From the NCBI GenBank assembly GCA_025200525.1, contig CM045762.1, positions 28,989,600 through 29,053,599 on the forward strand: 64,000 bases of DNA. Direction: 5' to 3'. Below are positions 1 to 11,220 of the stretch, piece by piece (the first letter of the stretch is position 1; each line of letters opens with the position of its first letter). The notes beneath the pieces were generated by a model. It was not told the origin of the DNA and did no database searches. It worked only from the letters and a program-made list of their open reading frames with translations. Origin of the DNA: Camellia lanceoleosa. Taxonomy: Eukaryota; Streptophyta; Magnoliopsida; Ericales; Theaceae. Made by a program: the position numbers and the translations under genes.

Positions 1-28
1 AAAAATTCTAAGAGAGAGAAGAGGCTAG
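1..28 (+). repeat. Athila 5' LTR, left fragment
   Basis: These 28 bases match 14405-14432 of the 3' LTR and end in GCTAG. The same LTR resumes at 2540, also with GCTAG. About 390 bases of the LTR start lie before the window. Confidence 0.85.
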
Positions 29-344
29 TGTAACAACCCCGATCCATAATTAACGATAATTCATGCTTAAGGGTGCCTAATAAGAAATTAAGAAGAAATC
101 TTGAGTTGATTATATGTGCATTGCATCATTTTGTGTTTATATTTGTTTGATGTAGAAAGATTTGTTCATGTTTTGATTTCGATTTGCGAATTGAAGGCCT
201 TATCTGCATCTAATTCTGAAATTGACTCGATTTATATGTTAATTAGAATTTATAGGATTTTATGGTAGGTTTAATTGAAATTCGATTCGGAATGATTAAA
301 TTAGAATTATTGATGTCAATTAACTAATTAACTCTTGATTAGGC

Positions 345-354
345 CTATATAAGG
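345..354 (+). promoter_or_regulatory. TATA-like box of the solo LTR
   Basis: CTATATAAGG is the best TATA match in the solo LTR. A GA-rich leader follows (about 410-480), as in transcribed LTR R regions. Transcription is inferred, not shown. Confidence 0.45.
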
Positions 355-1081
355 CTAATTTGACCCCACTAGTCATGTTTTGCACCTTCATTTTCCTCAT
401 CTTAGTGCTCAAATGTGAGAGAGAGAAGGGAAGAAAAGATTGAACACAAACAAGAGGGATTGCTAGGAGAAAAGGAAGAAACCTTGGAGATTTGATCATC
501 TAGCTCAAGAATTTAGCACCTAAGGCCCAATTGAACATCTAAGGTAAGAAGACAAGTCTCTAAGCTTGAAATTAAGTTGATTCATTTTTGAATTCTTGTA
601 AGTTGAGCTAGGAGATGTAAGAATTAAGCTTAAGAAGTAGGGACAAAGATTAATTCATGCATGTATGTCCATATCATGGAGTTTGAGGTTGATTTCATGG
701 GAATTCTCACATGCATGTTCATTTCTTCACAAATTGAGCATGATTTCAAGGGATTCTTTCCTGCATGTGTTCATCTCACTTGCATTTTGGGAATTCATCA
801 TGTTTTCTATCAAGTTGCCAAGTTTGATCATGTTTTGAAGAGGTTAAGTTCAAGAGAATTCATGCATGCCATGTTCTTGGATCATTCATAAACTTTTAGT
901 TGCATTTTGCAAAATTGGCAAGCCATTGGGCCTTGATTTCTTGAAATGATCTTTGATTCATGTTATCTTAAGGGTTTTCATATATTTTCTCAAGTTTTGG
1001 CCCAGGAAAATCAAGTTTGATGCTTTAAAGGTTGAGTTTGAGCTTGAAGATCAAATCTGGAAATTCCAGAATTTGCATCCA

Positions 1082-1349
1082 CGCTCGAGCGACCTGATTC
1101 TCGCTCGAGCATGAAATGCATATACCTAAAAGTTTGCGTATCTTGCAGCACGCTCGAGCAACATAAGTCACGCTCAAGCGAAGGACTGAGTCTCACGCTC
1201 GAGCGGAGATCCAGTGTCTGTTGAGCGTGAAATGTGAGCAACTAGTACTTTTTCAAAAGTTGGCAGTCCGCTCGAGTGAGGAAAGTCGCGCTCAAGCGAA
1301 GTTTCATTGTCTGCATGCCCGCTCGAACGAGGGAACCTACGCTCGAGCA
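1082..1349. repeat. Cluster of nine CGCTCGAGCG palindromes
   Basis: About nine exact or one- to two-mismatch copies of the 10-bp palindrome CGCTCGAGCG lie in 268 bp, on unrelated spacers of 15-45 bp. Because only the palindrome is conserved, this is not an ordinary tandem repeat. The longer open frames on both strands here come from this composition and do not look like genes. Confidence 0.85.
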
Positions 1350-1767
1350 TGGACCCTATTTTCAACAAGTTTTGAAAAATGTTTTCAAGTGCATTTTTGC
1401 ATCCCCGTTCCATCCTAGGCATTCCTAGGCCATGATTAAGACTCCATGATGAGGATAACGAAGTAGAAACACACCAAAACATGAAAGGACTAAGTTATCA
1501 TTTACGGGTGTGCAATTCGGAATATGTTCGTTCTGTATCTGTGTAGGTCAAGCGCCACAAGGAAGTTGAATTGTTTACTTACGACACTTATTGTTTGTGA
1601 GTAATAACTTAGTAAAGCTATGTTCAAGTAAATTATTTTCTGTACACGAATTAAGAATTGTTCTATGAAATATCATGTTTTATGCTATGAATGATTGTCC
1701 AAGTCTAACAAGCCCTTGACAATATGCTATGATTCAAGTAATGATATGTTTCAAGTGTATGCAAGAT

Positions 1768-1931
1768 CCCGGTACTGGAGGTTCCTTATGGAACTGACAA
1801 GCTATCTATACCCGGCTGGAGGTTCCTAAGTGGAACTGACAAGTTTACAAGTTCCCAGTCCGAAGGTTCCTTTATGGGACTGACAAGTTATTCTTACCCG
1901 GCCGGAGGTTCTTATATAAAACTGACGAGTA
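1768..1931 (+). repeat. Four degenerate copies of a roughly 40-bp direct repeat
   Basis: The motif CCCGG-N5-GGAGGTTCC-N5-GGAACTGACAAG occurs four times with substitutions. Each copy contains the inverted pair GGTTCC/GGAAC. It lies in the second half of the solo LTR. Confidence 0.75.
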
Positions 1932-2539
1932 CGATTTAAGACATTGTGTGTGTGATCTGTCAGTGCTGATGGATGTACTACGTAAGACTATGCACGAACT
2001 CTGAATTCTATATATGCTCAAATTAGAATATGTATGTGAATTTCAGTTTAGCCATAGTTATGGGACATCATTCATTTACCCCTTTACTTTGTTATTATTC
2101 ACTGGGCTTCTACTCAATAGTTATTTATTATGTATGTAGGTGAGCATGCTCGTGATCAGGCTTAAGATGATGCCTGGGGTATTTTTGGGTTGGTCAGCCA
2201 CCTTTTGCTTCTCACGAGGAGGTTCCAGATCAAGTACTGTATTGTGGCTGTGTCAATATGGATGTATAAGACTGTCTCTTTGTTTTTGAATAAGTCACAT
2301 TTTGTATGTGCTTGTTAGTGATGTGTAAATACTGTACCCATGACGTCACTCATATGTATATAAAGTTTAAAGTTTTCAGTTCCATGTATGTCTTCATTGC
2401 TCAATGGACTTTGTATGTTTTGTATATTTGCTTCCGCAGCCCCTAACCATATGCTATTATGTCAGGAGGCCTTTGGTAATCTAAGGAATACTGGCCGGTT
2501 ACAATGCTAAACCTATAGGGACGGGTTTGGGTCATGATT

Positions 2540-3306
2540 GCTAGGGTGTGGAAAAGGTGATTCTCAAGCTTCAAAGGCAATTTCTATGTAGGGTTCTTCT
2601 TCATCCACTTCTTCCCACTCCTCCATGAGTGGCTAGGCTCATCTTTCTAGGGTTTTGATAAAACCCTAGCCATGTAAATAGGTTTTCTTTTTTATTTTCT
2701 TTTATGTAATGGTTTGAATAGTTGTATGGTGTTTAAGAAGTTTCAAATATATATTTTCCATTATTTCTTCGAGTATTCAGCTTTCTGTGATAGTTGAATG
2801 CTTTCCATACAACGGTTTTCTTTTCTTTCATATTCAAGGTATGAGACAAACCATACTATAAGGGACGAGTCGTGTCACTACCCTATTTTAGAGCGAACGA
2901 TTCGTACTACTTGAGATGGTTTGTGCCCATACATTGAACGTAAATATTTTCTTGATCAATGCTTTGAACTTGTAGTTGCGAAGTATTATTTAGTTCGAAC
3001 TGTAGCATAATTGATTTTCAAATTGAAACCTTATTTATGTAACCAGTGGTGAATTTAGTACCCTAGATTCTTCCACAATCAGTAATTCCAATTTCAATTT
3101 TAATCACTACTTTAATCGCTTTGTTTAATTTAATTATTATTAGGTTATGAACAAACATCTTTTTTATCAAAATTAATTTAGGAATTTAGCATTTAAATTA
3201 GTTTAATTTCACAATTGTCCCTGTGGATCAATACCTGGACTTACCATTATTCTAAGGAATTTGGTACAGTTTAGAATTTATTTTTGGTGTATGAAACGAC
3301 CCATCA
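2540..3306 (+). repeat. Athila 5' LTR, right fragment
   Basis: Collinear with 14428-15195 of the 3' LTR. It starts with the second GCTAG copy and ends in CATCA, six bases before the primer binding site. Differences from the 3' copy are mostly single substitutions and 1-2 base indels. Confidence 0.88.
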
Positions 3307-3311
3307 AATTT

Positions 3312-3329
3312 TGGAGCCGTTGCCGAGGA
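3312..3329 (+). other. Primer binding site, tRNA-Asp type
   Basis: TGGAGCCGTTGCCGAGGA differs at two positions from the 18-base complement of the plant tRNA-Asp 3' end that Athila elements use. It lies five bases after the LTR end. Confidence 0.85.
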
Positions 3330-3695
3330 CTTTTGGCAAAACTAATTAATTTAAAGTTGTATTCTTATTTTAATTTTTAGTTTAGGATTTTATATTTTAG
3401 TCTTGCTAAGTGTGCAGTGTCTTTACAAGTGAAGATATCAAGTGCAAGCGGAGCGCAACCGAGCTTTAAAAACAAACCGTAGCACTAAAGTGTTTTTTTT
3501 TTTATTTAAAAAAATGAGCAAATACTCGCAATCAAAGCACCAAAGTGTTAAAGAGAAACAAAGAGCTCAAGTGGAGGTTAGAGACAACGGTCTACACGTC
3601 AAGCATCCACAAGACGAGTAAAGTGTTTTCGTTAAACCGCTGTGAATATTTTCTCCTTATTCTGCTTTCATAACTTAGTGCACCAAAGTCGGAAC

Positions 3696-3737
<42 letters not shown>

Positions 3738-3878
3738 TAGTGTATGCACGGGCGCCATTCTTGTCGCCCTGAATTGTGGAGTTTGGACCTTGAACTAGAA
3801 AGGACTCTTAGGAAACTTAGAGCATCTTCCTGTGTTCCTAAGGTTGAATATCCATATCCATACTTTGAGCCATTAGAG
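3330..3878 (+). other. Athila leader between PBS and gag, with (GT)n
   Basis: No coding frame is supported. 3701-3735 is a GT microsatellite of about 17 units. The apparent minus-strand frame over it (His/Thr alternation) is only the repeat translated. Confidence 0.7.
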
Positions 3879-5455
3879 ATGGCAAACCTGAATGGCCTAA
3901 ATGGGCCCAACTAGACCCTTAAGGATTACTTCACACCCATAACATATACATCACCATCATGCATTTAGTTACCGGACACCACTGCTGCTCATTATGAGAT
4001 TAAGTCTAGCACCATCCAAATACTCCCATCATTCCATGGACTAGCTCATAATGACCCTTACAAACATCTGCATGAATTTCTAGAAATTTGCTCTATAGTG
4101 AGGATCCAAAACTTCACCAATGAGGCCTTAATGTTGCGATTGTTCCTATTTTCATTAAAGGACAAAGCCAAACACTAGCTGAACTCTTTACCTGCTAATT
4201 CTATCATAACTTGTGACCAATTACAACAGAAGTTTTTGGAGAAGTACTTTCCCATTAGTAAGACCAACCAACTCAAGCGAGCCATCACCAATTTTGCTCA
4301 AATTGATGTCGAGCAATTTCATGAAACATGGGAAATACTTCGTAACATTCTCCAACAGTGTCCCTACCACCAAGTGCCTGATTAGTAACTTACGCAGACC
4401 TTTTACTATAGCTTAACTAAGCCTTACCGCCAAATGGTGGATTCTTCTTGTGGTGAGACATTCATGTCCAAAAATCACGCCTAGGCATGGCAATTATTTG
4501 AGAACTTAAGTGATAATTCCCTTCACCATGCCTCCGTAGCCTGACAAGTTCGGCAACCAGTAGTTAGAGCCCCGAAAAGAGGGGGCCTCATGACTTGAGT
4601 GAGTGCCCTTCAGCATCACAATTTTCGAAATTAGTCCAAAAGCATGTGAATGCAGCTCAAGGATTGTCCAACCCGGATAATGACCCATATTCCAACACAT
4701 ACAATCTGGGATGGAGAAATCACCCTAATTTTTCATGGAGACCTCCTACACAAGGCAGTTCTTACAATCATCTACCACCAAATAGAATTTTAATAATTTT
4801 GCCAACCAATCTTCTTACTGACCACCACAACCTTACCGACCACTACAACCATATCGGCAACCACAACCCCCGCATGTTCCTCAAGGTAATTCTGTCTTTG
4901 AGACTCAGGTGTTGGAAGTTCTTTCAGAAATTAAGGGGTTAGCACCAGTAGTTCACTCCCATAATTACTCTATTGCCAAGCTAGAGGCCTAACTGGGTCA
5001 AATGACTAACAACATCAGTATGAGAAAGGAGGAAAAATTATTGAGTCAGACTGTGACCAACTCTAAGGGTCAATATAGGGCAGAGGGGTTGAGTGGGAAT
5101 GGAAAGCACCATGAACAGATGCAAGTGGTGATTACCTTGAGAAATGAGAGGGAGTTAGAGCCTCGACCAGTTGCGTCTGAAACAACTAAGGCTAAGAAGG
5201 GTGACCACGATGGTAAACCCAAAGAAGCCAAGGGTAAGCGAGAAACACCCAAGGAGGATGACTTAGTCTCTAGCACTTTACATGAGCCTAAGGCACCATA
5301 TGTGCCTAAGGCACCCTTTTCCCAATGCCTTGATACACTGTCGAAGGTGGCATCCATGGAAGCAATGATGGAGGTCTTTAAACAAGTGAAAACCAACCTC
5401 CCCCTGTTGAAGGCAATTAAGCAAGTACCCTTCTATGCTAAATTTTTTAACGACC
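3879..5455 (+). pseudogene. Athila gag, degenerate
   Basis: Reading across stops from ATG 3879 gives a recognisable Athila gag: a leader (TLKDYFTPITYTSPSC), then the retrotransposon gag core with FHGLAHNDPYKHLHEFLEIC, LFLFSLKDKAKH, LNSLPANSI, LQQKFLEKYFP and EQFHETWEIL (about 4020-4380). Next come degenerate linker sequence and a lysine/glutamate-rich C-terminal part (5002-5450) ending VPFYAKFFNDLC. In-frame stops occur at 3912, at about 3957, in the KAKH-stop-LN position where the family has Trp, and several more near 4384-4660. A frameshift near 5460 separates it from the protease. Gag would form the virus-like particle. This copy cannot. Confidence 0.85.
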
Positions 5456-5456
5456 T

Positions 5457-6116
5457 TTGTACGCAAAGCGTAAATCTAGGACACACGTGTCCCAAGAGGT
5501 CATACTCACAGAGCAAGTAAGCTCCATCTTATTGAGTGACATAACACCTAAGCTTAAAGACCCGGGTGCCCTAACCATTGCATGCATTATAGGGGACCAC
5601 TTCATTGATAGGGTCTTATTAGGTTTAGGGGCTACTGTCAATTTGTTGTCGTACTCTGTGTATAAGGAATTTGGGCTTGGCGCGTTGAAGCCCACTACTG
5701 TTATACTTCAATTGGCTGACCTGTCCCTCAAAGTGCCACGTGGCATGATTGAGGATGTGCTAGTAAAGGTCGATAGGTTTTATTTTTCTATTGACTTTTT
5801 GGTTTTAGATATGGAACCGGTAGCCAATTCTAGGAAACAAATCCCGGTGATCTTAGGCCGACCTTTCTTGGATACGGCCAATGCATGCATAAATTGTCGT
5901 ATCGGGGTTATGGATGTTTCATTTGGAAATATGCAAGTGAAACTCAGTGTTTTCCAAGCATCCCAACAACCCCATAAAAGAGAGGAGTGTTTATTTGTGG
6001 ATGTTGTGGATGGGGTTGTGGAAGAGGTTTTACCCTTCATTCTTGTAGAGGACCTTCTAAAGGCTTGTCTAGCTCATTTTGGGTTCAAGGATTTTGATAT
6101 TGATGGGTTAGTTTAG
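5457..6116 (+). pseudogene. Athila aspartic protease domain, active-site Asp lost
   Basis: An open stretch of about 219 residues aligns by eye with Athila protease. It contains CIIGDHFIDRVLLGLGATVNLL, SVYKEFGLG, LQLADLSLKVPRG and the IPVILGRPFLDTANA strand. The catalytic triplet, normally D-L/S-G-A-S/T, reads GLGAT here, so the active-site Asp is Gly. The stretch has no start codon of its own in the family layout; it continues gag after a frameshift near 5460. It would have processed the Gag-Pol polyprotein. Although this is the longest uninterrupted pol segment, the Asp loss makes it inactive. Confidence 0.85.
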
Positions 6117-6119
6117 GAG

Positions 6120-7277
6120 GTGAATGCCTTACTTAATTCTTCTTCTACATCGGATTTTCCTTTGTGGAAAGCTCGGTTTGAGTCCCTTCTTCCTTTGTCT
6201 AGAGAGCTTACCATACCATCTTTAGTCACACCACCTACACTTGAGTTGAAGGCACTCCGGACCACACTCAAGTATGCATTTTTAGGGCCAACGGATACTT
6301 TACCTGTCATCATTGCATCTGACTTAACTGCAGAGCAGGAAAGTCAATTAATGAGTATTCTTGTGGCACATCGGAGTGCTATAGGGTAGTCGATGACTGA
6401 TTTGAAAGGGATAGATCCATCCATATGCATGCATTATATACATCTAGAGGAAGATGCCAAACTTTCTCGGGAAATGCAATGGAGACTTAATCCCAACATG
6501 AAAGAGGTTGTGAAAAAAAAGGTTTTGAAATTGTTAGATGTGGGTATTATACACCCCATCTCGGATAACAAGTGGGTGAATCCCACACAAGTGGTGCTCA
6601 ACAAATCAGGCATCACTGTTGTAGAGAATGAGTAAGGAGAGTTAATCCCCACACGAACCACTACTGAGTGGCGAGTGTGTATTGATTATAGGAGATTGAA
6701 TCCTATGACTAGGAAGGACCATTTTCCTTTGCCATTTATTGATCAAACTCTTGAGAGGTTAGTGGGGTAGGGTTTTTCTTATTTTTTTGATGGCTATTCA
6801 GGTTATAATCAAGTGCTAGTGTATCCCGCTGACCAAGAAAAAACTACGTTCACTTGCCATTTTGGCACTTTTGCTTACAGGCACATGCCCTTTGGGCTAT
6901 GTAATGCACCGACGACTTTTCAATGGTGTATGATATCCATTTTTTCCGATATGGTGGAGAAATTTCTAGAGGTTTTCATGGATGATTTTTCGGTGTTGGA
7001 CTGTTTTTTGAGGAATGCCTTAGGAATTTTACTAGAGTGTTGGAATGATGTACTGAGGCAAACTTGATTTTGAGTTAGGAGAAGAGCCATTTTATGGTTC
7101 GAGGGGTATAGTGTTGGGACACATTGTGTCCCCTTGAGGTATAAAGGTAGACAAAGCTAAAGTTAACCTCATTGCAGGCCTTCGTCCACCCACTTCTATG
7201 CATCAAGTCTAATCTTTCTTAGGGCATGTAGGTTTTTACCGTAGGTTCATCAAGACTTTAGTAAAATATCCCGTCCT
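6120..7277 (+). pseudogene. Athila reverse transcriptase, degenerate
   Basis: The N-terminal pol region (LELKALRTTLKYAFLG, DLTAEQESQL) is followed by the RT core: [87 protein letters not shown] and the active-site motif FMDD near 6976. Stops lie at 6388 (family Trp), 6633 and 6768. From about 7000 to 7270 the thumb region is shifted in frame. The RT catalytic Asp pair is present, but the gene is broken. Confidence 0.9.
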
Positions 7278-7770
7278 TTGTGTGGTTTACTTGCTAAGGA
7301 CACACATTTTATATTTGATGAGACATGTTTGAAAGCCTTTGAAACACTAAGAGTGACCCTTACTACCGCCCCAAAAATGAAATCACCAGATTGGTCGCTT
7401 CGCTTTGAAATCATGTGTAATGCCTTAGATTATGCTATCAGGACTATGCTGAGCCAAAGGGTCAATAGGGCACCCTATGCTATATACTATGCTAGTCGCC
7501 CTCTCTCGGATGCACAATTGAATTACACTACCACCGAGAAAGAGTTGCTAGATGTGGTCTTTACCTTAGATAAATTTCGGTCCTATCTTCTAGGTTCCAA
7601 GATCATAGTCTTCACTGATCATGCCTTGTGGTATTTACTATCAAAGAAAGAGACCAAACCTAGGTTGATTAGATGGATTTTGTTGCTTCATGAATTTGAC
7701 CTAGAGATTCGAGATAAGAAAGTATATGAGAATGTGGTGGCAGATCATCTCTCCCAAGTCCTTATTGAGT
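7278..7770 (+). pseudogene. Athila RNase H domain, degenerate
   Basis: An open stretch reads [20 protein letters not shown], then [10 protein letters not shown] (first catalytic Asp of the family motif CDAS is Asn), [20 protein letters not shown] (Glu kept), [15 protein letters not shown] (Asp kept) and [10 protein letters not shown]. It follows RT directly, as in all Ty3/gypsy pol genes. The domain would degrade the RNA template during cDNA synthesis. The D-to-N change and upstream stops make it inactive. Confidence 0.88.
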
Positions 7771-9147
7771 ATACTAGTGACCCTTTAACTTTGTATGATT
7801 CATTCCCGGATGAACAACTTCTTGTGGTGTCACGAGCGAGCCCCCCGTGGTTTGCACATATTGTGAATTACTTGGCCATTGGGAAAATTCCTAAAAATTG
7901 GTCTGAGCAAGACAAAGACCGATTCTTTTCACAAGTCAAGTATTATTTTTGGAAGGATCTGGAGTTGTTTAAATATTGCTCCGACCAAGTGATCCGACGG
8001 TGTGTGTTGGAGAATGAGGTGCATAGCATTCTTACATTTTGTCATTTTTCTACATGTGGTGGTCATTTTAGTGGCCATAAAACGGCCGCCAAGGTTTTAC
8101 AAAGAAGGTTTTATTAGCCCACCATTTTTAAAGATGCCCATCAATTTTGTAGAACTTGTTTGCGCTATCAACAAATGGGTTCGATATCTCGTCGTGATAT
8201 GATGCCAATGTCCCCTATTCTTGTGGTAGACATCTTTGATGTTTGGGGTATTGATTTTATGGGCCATTTCCCGTCGTCATTCAGGTTTGAGTATATTCTC
8301 TTGGCAATCGATTATGTGTCCAAGTGGGTGGAGGCGATAGCTACCCGAACAAATGATCATAAAGTAGTAATCAAATTCTTGCATGAAAACATCTTTAGTC
8401 GTTTTGGGTTTCCTAAACCTATAATAAGTGATCAGGATATGCATTTTTGTAACCGGTTCTTTGAGTCGGTAGTTAAGAAATACTCTATCACTCATAAAGT
8501 TGGCACTTCATACCACCCTCAAACTAGTGGTCAAGTGGAAGTCTCTAATAAGGAGGTAAAGCACATAATAAAGAAAACAGTGAGGCCAGATAAGAAAGAT
8601 TGGTCAAAGCGTTTGATTGATGCATTATAGGCCTATCGCACTACTTATAAGTCACCCATTGAAATGTCACCATATAGGGTGGTGTTTGGCAAAGCTTGCC
8701 ACCTCCCAATTGAACTTGAGCATCGAGCGTTGTGAGCCATAAAGAAATTTGACTTCGATATGGCTGCGGTAGGGCTCAATCGGAAATTGCAAATCAATGA
8801 GTTGAAGGAAAATTCGAAATGATGCATATGAGAGTTCGAAAATTTTTAAAGCTTGTGCTAAGAAATTCCATGATAAGCACATTAATAGAAAATCCTTTAA
8901 ACCCAGCCAAAAAGTATAGCTTTTTAACTCAAAATTGAGACTTTTTCCGAGTAAGCTTAGATCAAAATGGGATGGTCCCTTTGTGGCTGTAGAGGCATTT
9001 ATTCATGGCACCGTTGAGGTGCAAGATCCAAGGAATGGCCACACTTATAAAGTGAATGGCCAAAGACTGAAGCCGTATATAAAGGGGATTGGAAATGGGG
9101 ATATGATTGAGTCTGTTGCTTTGATGGACCATTTTTACTTTGATTGA
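7771..9147 (+). pseudogene. Athila integrase, degenerate
   Basis: The zinc-binding HHCC region ([16 protein letters not shown] ... FCRTCLRYQ, about 8035-8165) is followed by the catalytic core: VWGIDFMG (first Asp), PKPIISDQDMHF (second Asp) and TSGQVEVSNKEVK (Glu), so the DDE triad is readable. The C-terminal part continues to 9147 (LFPSKLRSKWDGPF, NGHTYKVNGQRLKPY). Stops at about 8115, 8628 and 8732 replace family Trp codons (TAG or TGA). Integrase would join the cDNA to host DNA. This copy is truncated. Confidence 0.9.
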
Positions 9148-9776
9148 GATATTGATGTCTTGTTCTCTTTTCTTTCCTTTCCTTTCTATTCTATTTTTCT
9201 TTATTCTTGTTGTGCTTTATTTGACGTTTAAGAGACTTTAAATCCTCTAATTGTGTAATTCCTTTGGTGTTAGCCTTGTCTGAATGGCATCTGACGATCT
9301 GGTATAGCCATCTAATTGTGTTTGTAGTGAGTTCCTAAGAGACCAACTTAGATAGTAGAAACTAGAGTTCGAATGGCAATGCCTAGAACGCAAAGGTTTG
9401 GAATTTTCGAGACTAAATTATGATTTAAATACCTAGGGATGTGGAGATTGCTTCAAAACCACCACGGCTTGAACTCTGTACGGCAACCCTATAGGTCGAG
9501 TTAGCTTTATGCGCCTTGATTCTAGATACTGAATCAACCTAGTCTATCACCCTGTTGGAGAATAGGGAAAGTTACAAACATTGTTAGGGAGAAAAGTAGT
9601 ACCTGTGGTTTTCACGTGAAGCTTATACCGTTGTTGAGCATTTTGTTATTTTTAAAATGCTATATTTATTTCGGATGTAAAATGAAGGTAGAAATGGTTT
9701 GAAATGTTTTGGGTGGTGCTTGGGTTAAGAAATCGTTTAATCTCTTTGCAAAAAAAAAAAAAAAAAAAGAAAACCC
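9148..9776. other. Non-coding spacer after Athila pol
   Basis: No gene-like frame. It ends in a poly(A)-like run (about 9750-9768). It belongs to the long pol-to-3'-ORF spacer typical of Athila. Confidence 0.6.
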
Positions 9777-10009
9777 ACATGTGCGGCACAACCCATTGCA
9801 CGTGCAAAAAAATTTTCAGTACACAAGTTGGACACTACTTTAAAGGCAGGTACGCAGGGTGGTGCAGTCTGGTAGCCGCACATGCGGTATGGGACCTATA
9901 CGGGCGAGAAAATTCCTGAAATTTTTTTTAAGCCTACTTTATATGCACGAGCAGTGACGTTGTGCAGGTACACTCCCGCACGTGCGGCGTACACTCCCGC
10001 ACGTGCGGG
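9777..10009. repeat. Cluster of CGCACGTGCG-type palindromes, internal copy
   Basis: Six or seven variants of CGCACGTGCG occur in about 230 bp. The last is a perfect 14-bp palindrome (CCCGCACGTGCGGG, 9996-10009), and the one before it is nearly the same on a repeated flank. Further degenerate copies lie near 10750-10780. The core CACGTG is the plant G-box. The same word recurs in this element's LTR (14170-14313). Confidence 0.85.
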
Positions 10010-10028
10010 ACATTGAAAAAAAAAAAAA

Positions 10029-10250
10029 TCAAATTTCTTCATTACATTTTTTTGTATTGTATCTATTTTATTTATTAAAAAAAAATCAGATTTCTTTATT
10101 ACATTTTTTTTGTATTGTATCTATTTTATTTATTAAAAAAAAAATCAAATTTCTTTATTACATATTTTGGTATTGTATCTATTTTATTTATTAAAAAAAA
10201 AAAACAGATTTCTTTGTTATATTATTTTTGTATTTTATCTATTTTATTTA
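10029..10250 (+). repeat. Four tandem copies of an AT-rich 58-bp unit
   Basis: The unit starts TCAAATTTCTTTATTACATT and ends TTTATTTATTAAAAAAA. Copies begin near 10029, 10086, 10144 and 10205. The poly-Tyr/Phe open frame across it is a composition artefact. Confidence 0.85.
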
Positions 10251-10345
10251 TTCATTTTTATTTTATTTTATTTTTTATTTTTTTAAAAAAAATTGAATAT
10301 CTAACCCTAGACCCACTTCTCACAGATTCTTTCTCTCTCTACCTC

Positions 10346-10394
<49 letters not shown>

Positions 10395-11220
10395 CTTATC
10401 ATCTTCTTCCTCCCTTTCTCTTTCACTCAAACCCCACCATCACCAACTTTCTTTATTCTTCTTCCCACCATCACCAACCTTCACCCAACCTCTTCTCACC
10501 ACCACTCTACCACCGGAGCCTCACCGTCGGCGCCCTACCTTCTCTTCGTCCAGCGATCTCCGGCGACCACTATTTTCTCTGATGAATGTCCATTCTTTCT
10601 CTCTTTTTATTCACTAATTCAAGGTACACCCTTCTTTTTGTTTAAAATTTGTATTTTTTCTTTCAATCTTCCTTGTGATGTTTAGGGATAGTTTAATTGA
10701 GTTAGAGATCCATTGTTCATCCTCAAAAAAGAAAAAAAGAAAAAAAAAACGCACATGCATCCATCTCCTGTGCATGTGCGACCCACCAAAAAAAAAAACT
10801 AATGCTTAACTTTTCTAATCCTTTTTATTTTGTAGGTTGTTTATTTATATATTTAGTTGTTTATTATTTTATTTATGCTATTATTTCATTGATTGCTTGT
10901 TAGTTTACTTCATTACTTGTTAGTGTGATTTGTTTTTATTTGTTTAGTCATTAGTTATTTAAATAAAATGTTAATGTGTTTTATTATACCATAGTTAAGT
11001 AACTAGTTTAATTTACATGCATATGTCTAGTTTAGTTCTTTTTTATTTTATTTTATTTTAGGTTTCATTTATTACAAAAAAAAAGAAAAAAAAAAGAAGG
11101 AAAATGCTGAGAATTGCATGTGGTATATCAGTGGACAGACTTGTGCTTTAATATCTTATTTTATTCTCATGCTGGTTCCATAGGTATATGTGTATGTTTT
11201 TGGTGTGTTCAAGACATAAG
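10251..11220 (+). other. UTR-like leader before the Athila 3' ORF, with (CT)n
   Basis: A (CT)n tract (about 10352-10392) is followed by a CACCAT/ACCACC-rich, pyrimidine-rich stretch (10393-10580) that resembles a plant 5' UTR. Then comes a possible splice donor CAAG/GTACAC near 10620 and T-rich sequence with AG sites at about 10833 and 11215. This would suit a subgenomic or spliced transcript for the 3' ORF. No coding is supported. Confidence 0.4.

Larger units (their letters stand above)
29..2539 (+). mobile_element. Solo LTR (Ty3/gypsy type) inserted in the Athila 5' LTR
   Basis: The insert is bounded by the 5-bp direct repeat GCTAG (24-28 and 2540-2544). The uninterrupted 3' LTR shows a single GCTAG at the same place, so the limits are exact. 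It begins TGTAACAACCCC, a common start for plant gypsy LTRs, and ends in TT rather than CA, probably by mutation. It has no primer binding site, no polypurine tract and no retrotransposon coding, so I read it as a solo LTR left by LTR-LTR recombination. It carries a TATA-like box, a cluster of CTCGAG-centred palindromes and four degenerate copies of a roughly 40-bp motif. I cannot assign its lineage. Confidence 0.85.

Noticed and set aside
3668..3910. 80-residue minus-strand frame with His-Thr run
   Set aside because: Translation of the GT microsatellite.
10115..10582. 155-residue frame rich in Leu, Ser, Tyr
   Set aside because: AT-rich tandem repeat plus CT microsatellite. No domain.
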